Source of the DNA: Bacteroidales bacterium
GTDB lineage: Bacteria > Bacteroidota > Bacteroidia > Bacteroidales > UBA932
Assembly: GCA_004554455.1 (NCBI GenBank)
Contig: SFMG01000013.1
Span: 1-44,952 of the forward strand
Direction of reading: 5' to 3'
Length of the DNA stretch: 44,952 nt
Below, piece by piece: positions 43,244 through 44,952 of the stretch. The position numbers and the translations under genes were made by a program. The notes beneath the pieces were generated by a model. That model made no database searches, was not told where the DNA came from, and saw only the letters and a list, made by a program, of their open reading frames with translations. The stretch's first letter is position 1. The number at the start of each line of letters is the position of its first letter.

Positions 43244-44539
43244 ATGGCACTTATTGACTTAGCAAGTTGGAAGCCGAAAAGTAGTGAATTTGTTTTTGCT
43301 TATCGCTATCCTCAAACCAATTTGAGCACCAATACGCAATTGATTGTATATGAATCCCAAGAGGCCCTATTCTTCTCAAAGGGCCAGTTAATGGGTAAGT
43401 TCGGTCCAGGTAAGCACACCTTGAGTACAGAAAACTTGCCGCTTTTGAGAAGCCTCTTTGGAATCCCTTTTGGAGGTAAAAATCCTTTCACGGCTGAAGT
43501 TTGGATTGTAAATAAACTCATGCCAGCCAATCTTGCTTGGAACATTGATAGGATGACAATTCATGATCCCGATTTCGATACACAACTTCCCTTGACTGCA
43601 TCTGGCCAATATGGACTTAGGGTTGTAGACTCCGAGCGCTTTCTGATAAATATGGTTGGCACAAAGGATGTTTTTACGGAATCTGATATGACTAGCCAAG
43701 CAAAGGGGGAATTTACATCTAAATCCAAGTCTGCCATAATGAAGTTTATGATTCAAAATCATTTAGGCTTCAAACAAATCTCGGCTTACATAGATGACCT
43801 TTCAAATTATCTTAAAAAATCCATTGCCCCGTTCTGGGATACTTATGGTCTTGAGATGACGAAGTTCTACGTATCTACGGTAGAACTCGACACTTCTACT
43901 CAAGATGGCCGTGATATCCGTGATGCAATCGCAAAGCAGACTTCGATGAAACTTACCGGTCACACATGGCAGCAAGAGCAGGCATTTGATTTGGCCAACA
44001 ACACCGTTAGCCAGGTCGGAAATGCCGTTGGCGGTGGACAAGGCGGACTTCTTGGTAGCCTCATGGCCTTAAGCATGATGAACAACATGCAAGGGTCAAT
44101 GGGTGGCGGAATGATTCAGCCACAATATAATCAGCCTTCTTTCGGGAGCAATGGAGGTGGACAGCCTACAATGCCACAAGCCGCACCTACAATGTCAAGT
44201 CAAGCTAAGACTATCTTCTGCTCAAACTGTTCAAAGAAACGGCTTTCAACTGAACGGTTCTGCCCTCATTGTGGTACTGAGTATAATCCGTGCCCAAGAT
44301 GCGGTGCGGACAACAACAAGAATTCGAAGCGTTGTGTTAGCTGTGGCGCATCCCTTACTGGAGCGCAAGGTGGTGGGAACATATGCACCAAATGCGGCTC
44401 ACCTATAGCTCCCGGTGCCGCATTCTGTGGCGTCTGTGGGAGTCCTGTTGCTGCCACAAATCCTAATGTCTGCCCTAGGTGCGGTTCTAGCCTTCCTCCT
44501 ACGGCAAGTTTCTGCCCGACCTGTGGATTTAAAAGATAA
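43244..44539 (+). CDS. SPFH-domain protein with C-terminal zinc ribbons (YdjI / virion-core-like)
   Basis: A 431-residue protein. The N-terminal 220 residues form the SPFH-type domain annotated as virion core protein-like: EFVFAYRYPQTNLSTNTQLI, then VYESQEALFFSKGQLMGKFGPG, then FYVSTVELDTSTQDGRDI. A glycine/methionine-rich linker (about 262-320) follows. Four CxxC pairs (about 326-428; CSNC/CPHC, CPRC/CVSC, CTKC/CGVC, CPRC/CPTC) form double zinc ribbons. No signal peptide. The B. subtilis relative YdjI sits in a PspA-type envelope-stress operon, so a membrane-stress role is possible. Codon use is AT-richer than in the rest of the window, suggesting later arrival. The next ORF starts five bases downstream. 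Confidence 0.85.
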   Translation: MALIDLASWKPKSSEFVFAYRYPQTNLSTNTQLIVYESQEALFFSKGQLMGKFGPGKHTLSTENLPLLRSLFGIPFGGKNPFTAEVWIVNKLMPANLAWNIDRMTIHDPDFDTQLPLTASGQYGLRVVDSERFLINMVGTKDVFTESDMTSQAKGEFTSKSKSAIMKFMIQNHLGFKQISAYIDDLSNYLKKSIAPFWDTYGLEMTKFYVSTVELDTSTQDGRDIRDAIAKQTSMKLTGHTWQQEQAFDLANNTVSQVGNAVGGGQGGLLGSLMALSMMNNMQGSMGGGMIQPQYNQPSFGSNGGGQPTMPQAAPTMSSQAKTIFCSNCSKKRLSTERFCPHCGTEYNPCPRCGADNNKNSKRCVSCGASLTGAQGGGNICTKCGSPIAPGAAFCGVCGSPVAATNPNVCPRCGSSLPPTASFCPTCGFKR

Positions 44540-44544
44540 ACGTC

Positions 44545-44952
44545 ATGAAACCTAAAATGATCTATGCGATTCTAGCTGCATTAGTCGGCGAGGCGCTCAT
44601 TATTACTCTGAATATCCTCTTCCGAGGTGATCTTCCGGACAATGTCTTGATATTAAACATTGTTGTTTGCACTCTTGTCTTTATTAGTTCTGCATGGGTT
44701 TTCTTTATCAAATGGGATAGAAGTGATGACAAGGTCGGCACATGGGTCGGGACCCTTGGCGTAAATCTATGGGGATTCTCTCTGTACTCGTTTCTAGCTC
44801 TCATCGCCTTGTTCGCAATGAACTTACATGTTGTGGTAGACAATGTTTCAGAAACTTATCCTATTGAATTCAAATATCAATTACTTGTTCATGGCATTCT
44901 ACTCCTCTTCCTTATAATAACACGTTTTTCGAGCCATGCCGTTGCAGGCCAG
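44545..44952 (+). CDS. Multi-span membrane protein, 3' end outside the window
   Basis: An open frame of 136 codons that begins MKPKMIYAILAALVGEALII and runs off the window edge without a stop. Four hydrophobic segments are visible (about 5-25, 34-55, 70-95 and 113-130), with short charged loops. I do not recognise a family. It follows the SPFH/zinc-ribbon gene by five bases and shares its AT-richer composition, so the two are probably one operon. A membrane partner for the SPFH protein is the simplest guess. Confidence 0.75.
   Translation, partial: MKPKMIYAILAALVGEALIITLNILFRGDLPDNVLILNIVVCTLVFISSAWVFFIKWDRSDDKVGTWVGTLGVNLWGFSLYSFLALIALFAMNLHVVVDNVSETYPIEFKYQLLVHGILLLFLIITRFSSHAVAGQ

Noticed and set aside
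1..44952. tRNA or rRNA genes
   Set aside because: I looked in all larger gaps for cloverleaf-like sequence with a GGTTCRANTCC arm and for rRNA signatures and found none.

Overview
The window looks like a chromosomal segment of a relatively GC-rich member of the Bacteroidota, probably Bacteroidales. Pointers are the many TAnnTTTG-type -7 promoter boxes, a complete sodium-pumping NQR operon, an extra-long SecA, several fimbrillin-like (FimB/Mfa2, DUF4906, DUF4493 type) lipoproteins, and a one-piece beta-propeller/LuxR membrane regulator. I cannot fix the genus; an Alistipes-like or uncultured Bacteroidales lineage would fit.

Layout. 1-1300: repeats only. There are three 74-bp tandem copies, then ten 72-bp units each carrying a 10-bp inverted repeat, then a 114-bp element with 17-bp inverted ends, then short direct repeats. 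1306-1885: a broken Mpi-type serine recombinase, whose decayed end runs into the 3' end of fabI. 1812-5090 (-): type II fatty-acid synthesis genes fabF-fabZ-fabG-fabI. 5123-7610: a membrane LytTR regulator and an acyl-activating (AMP-binding) enzyme. 7774-11804: a GluQ-RS-like enzyme, a DUF21-CBS membrane protein, an NfeD/stomatin pair and a bactofilin. 11835-17276: secA and a divergent OPT transporter. 17280-20896 (-): two surface lipoproteins. 21152-23566 (-): a UvrD/PcrA helicase with a candidate small RNA or long-hairpin terminator behind it. 23648-29492: nqrABCDEF. 29703-35167: two fimbrillin-like lipoproteins and a sensor-regulator. 35235-38440: surface-polymer genes (CDP-glycerol transferase type, GT4, Stealth). 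38462-41425 (-): uvrA. 41577-41980: a second array of the same 72-bp repeat (six units, same orientation). 42270-42720: a block dense in small hairpins. 42850-44952: an AT-richer segment with a structured leader, an SPFH/zinc-ribbon protein and a truncated membrane protein.

Most genes are core housekeeping: lipid synthesis, Sec export, sodium-motive respiration and DNA repair. They are interleaved with accessory envelope genes. The lipoprotein pairs, the propeller regulator and the polymer transferases all act at the cell surface. The fab genes, the LytTR regulator and the AMP-binding enzyme form a lipid-related neighbourhood.

The least explained material is at the two ends. It comprises the paired 72-bp hairpin arrays, the inverted-repeat element beside a dead Mpi-like recombinase, a fabI tail apparently rewritten by that insertion, and the structured leader ahead of the SPFH/zinc-ribbon gene.
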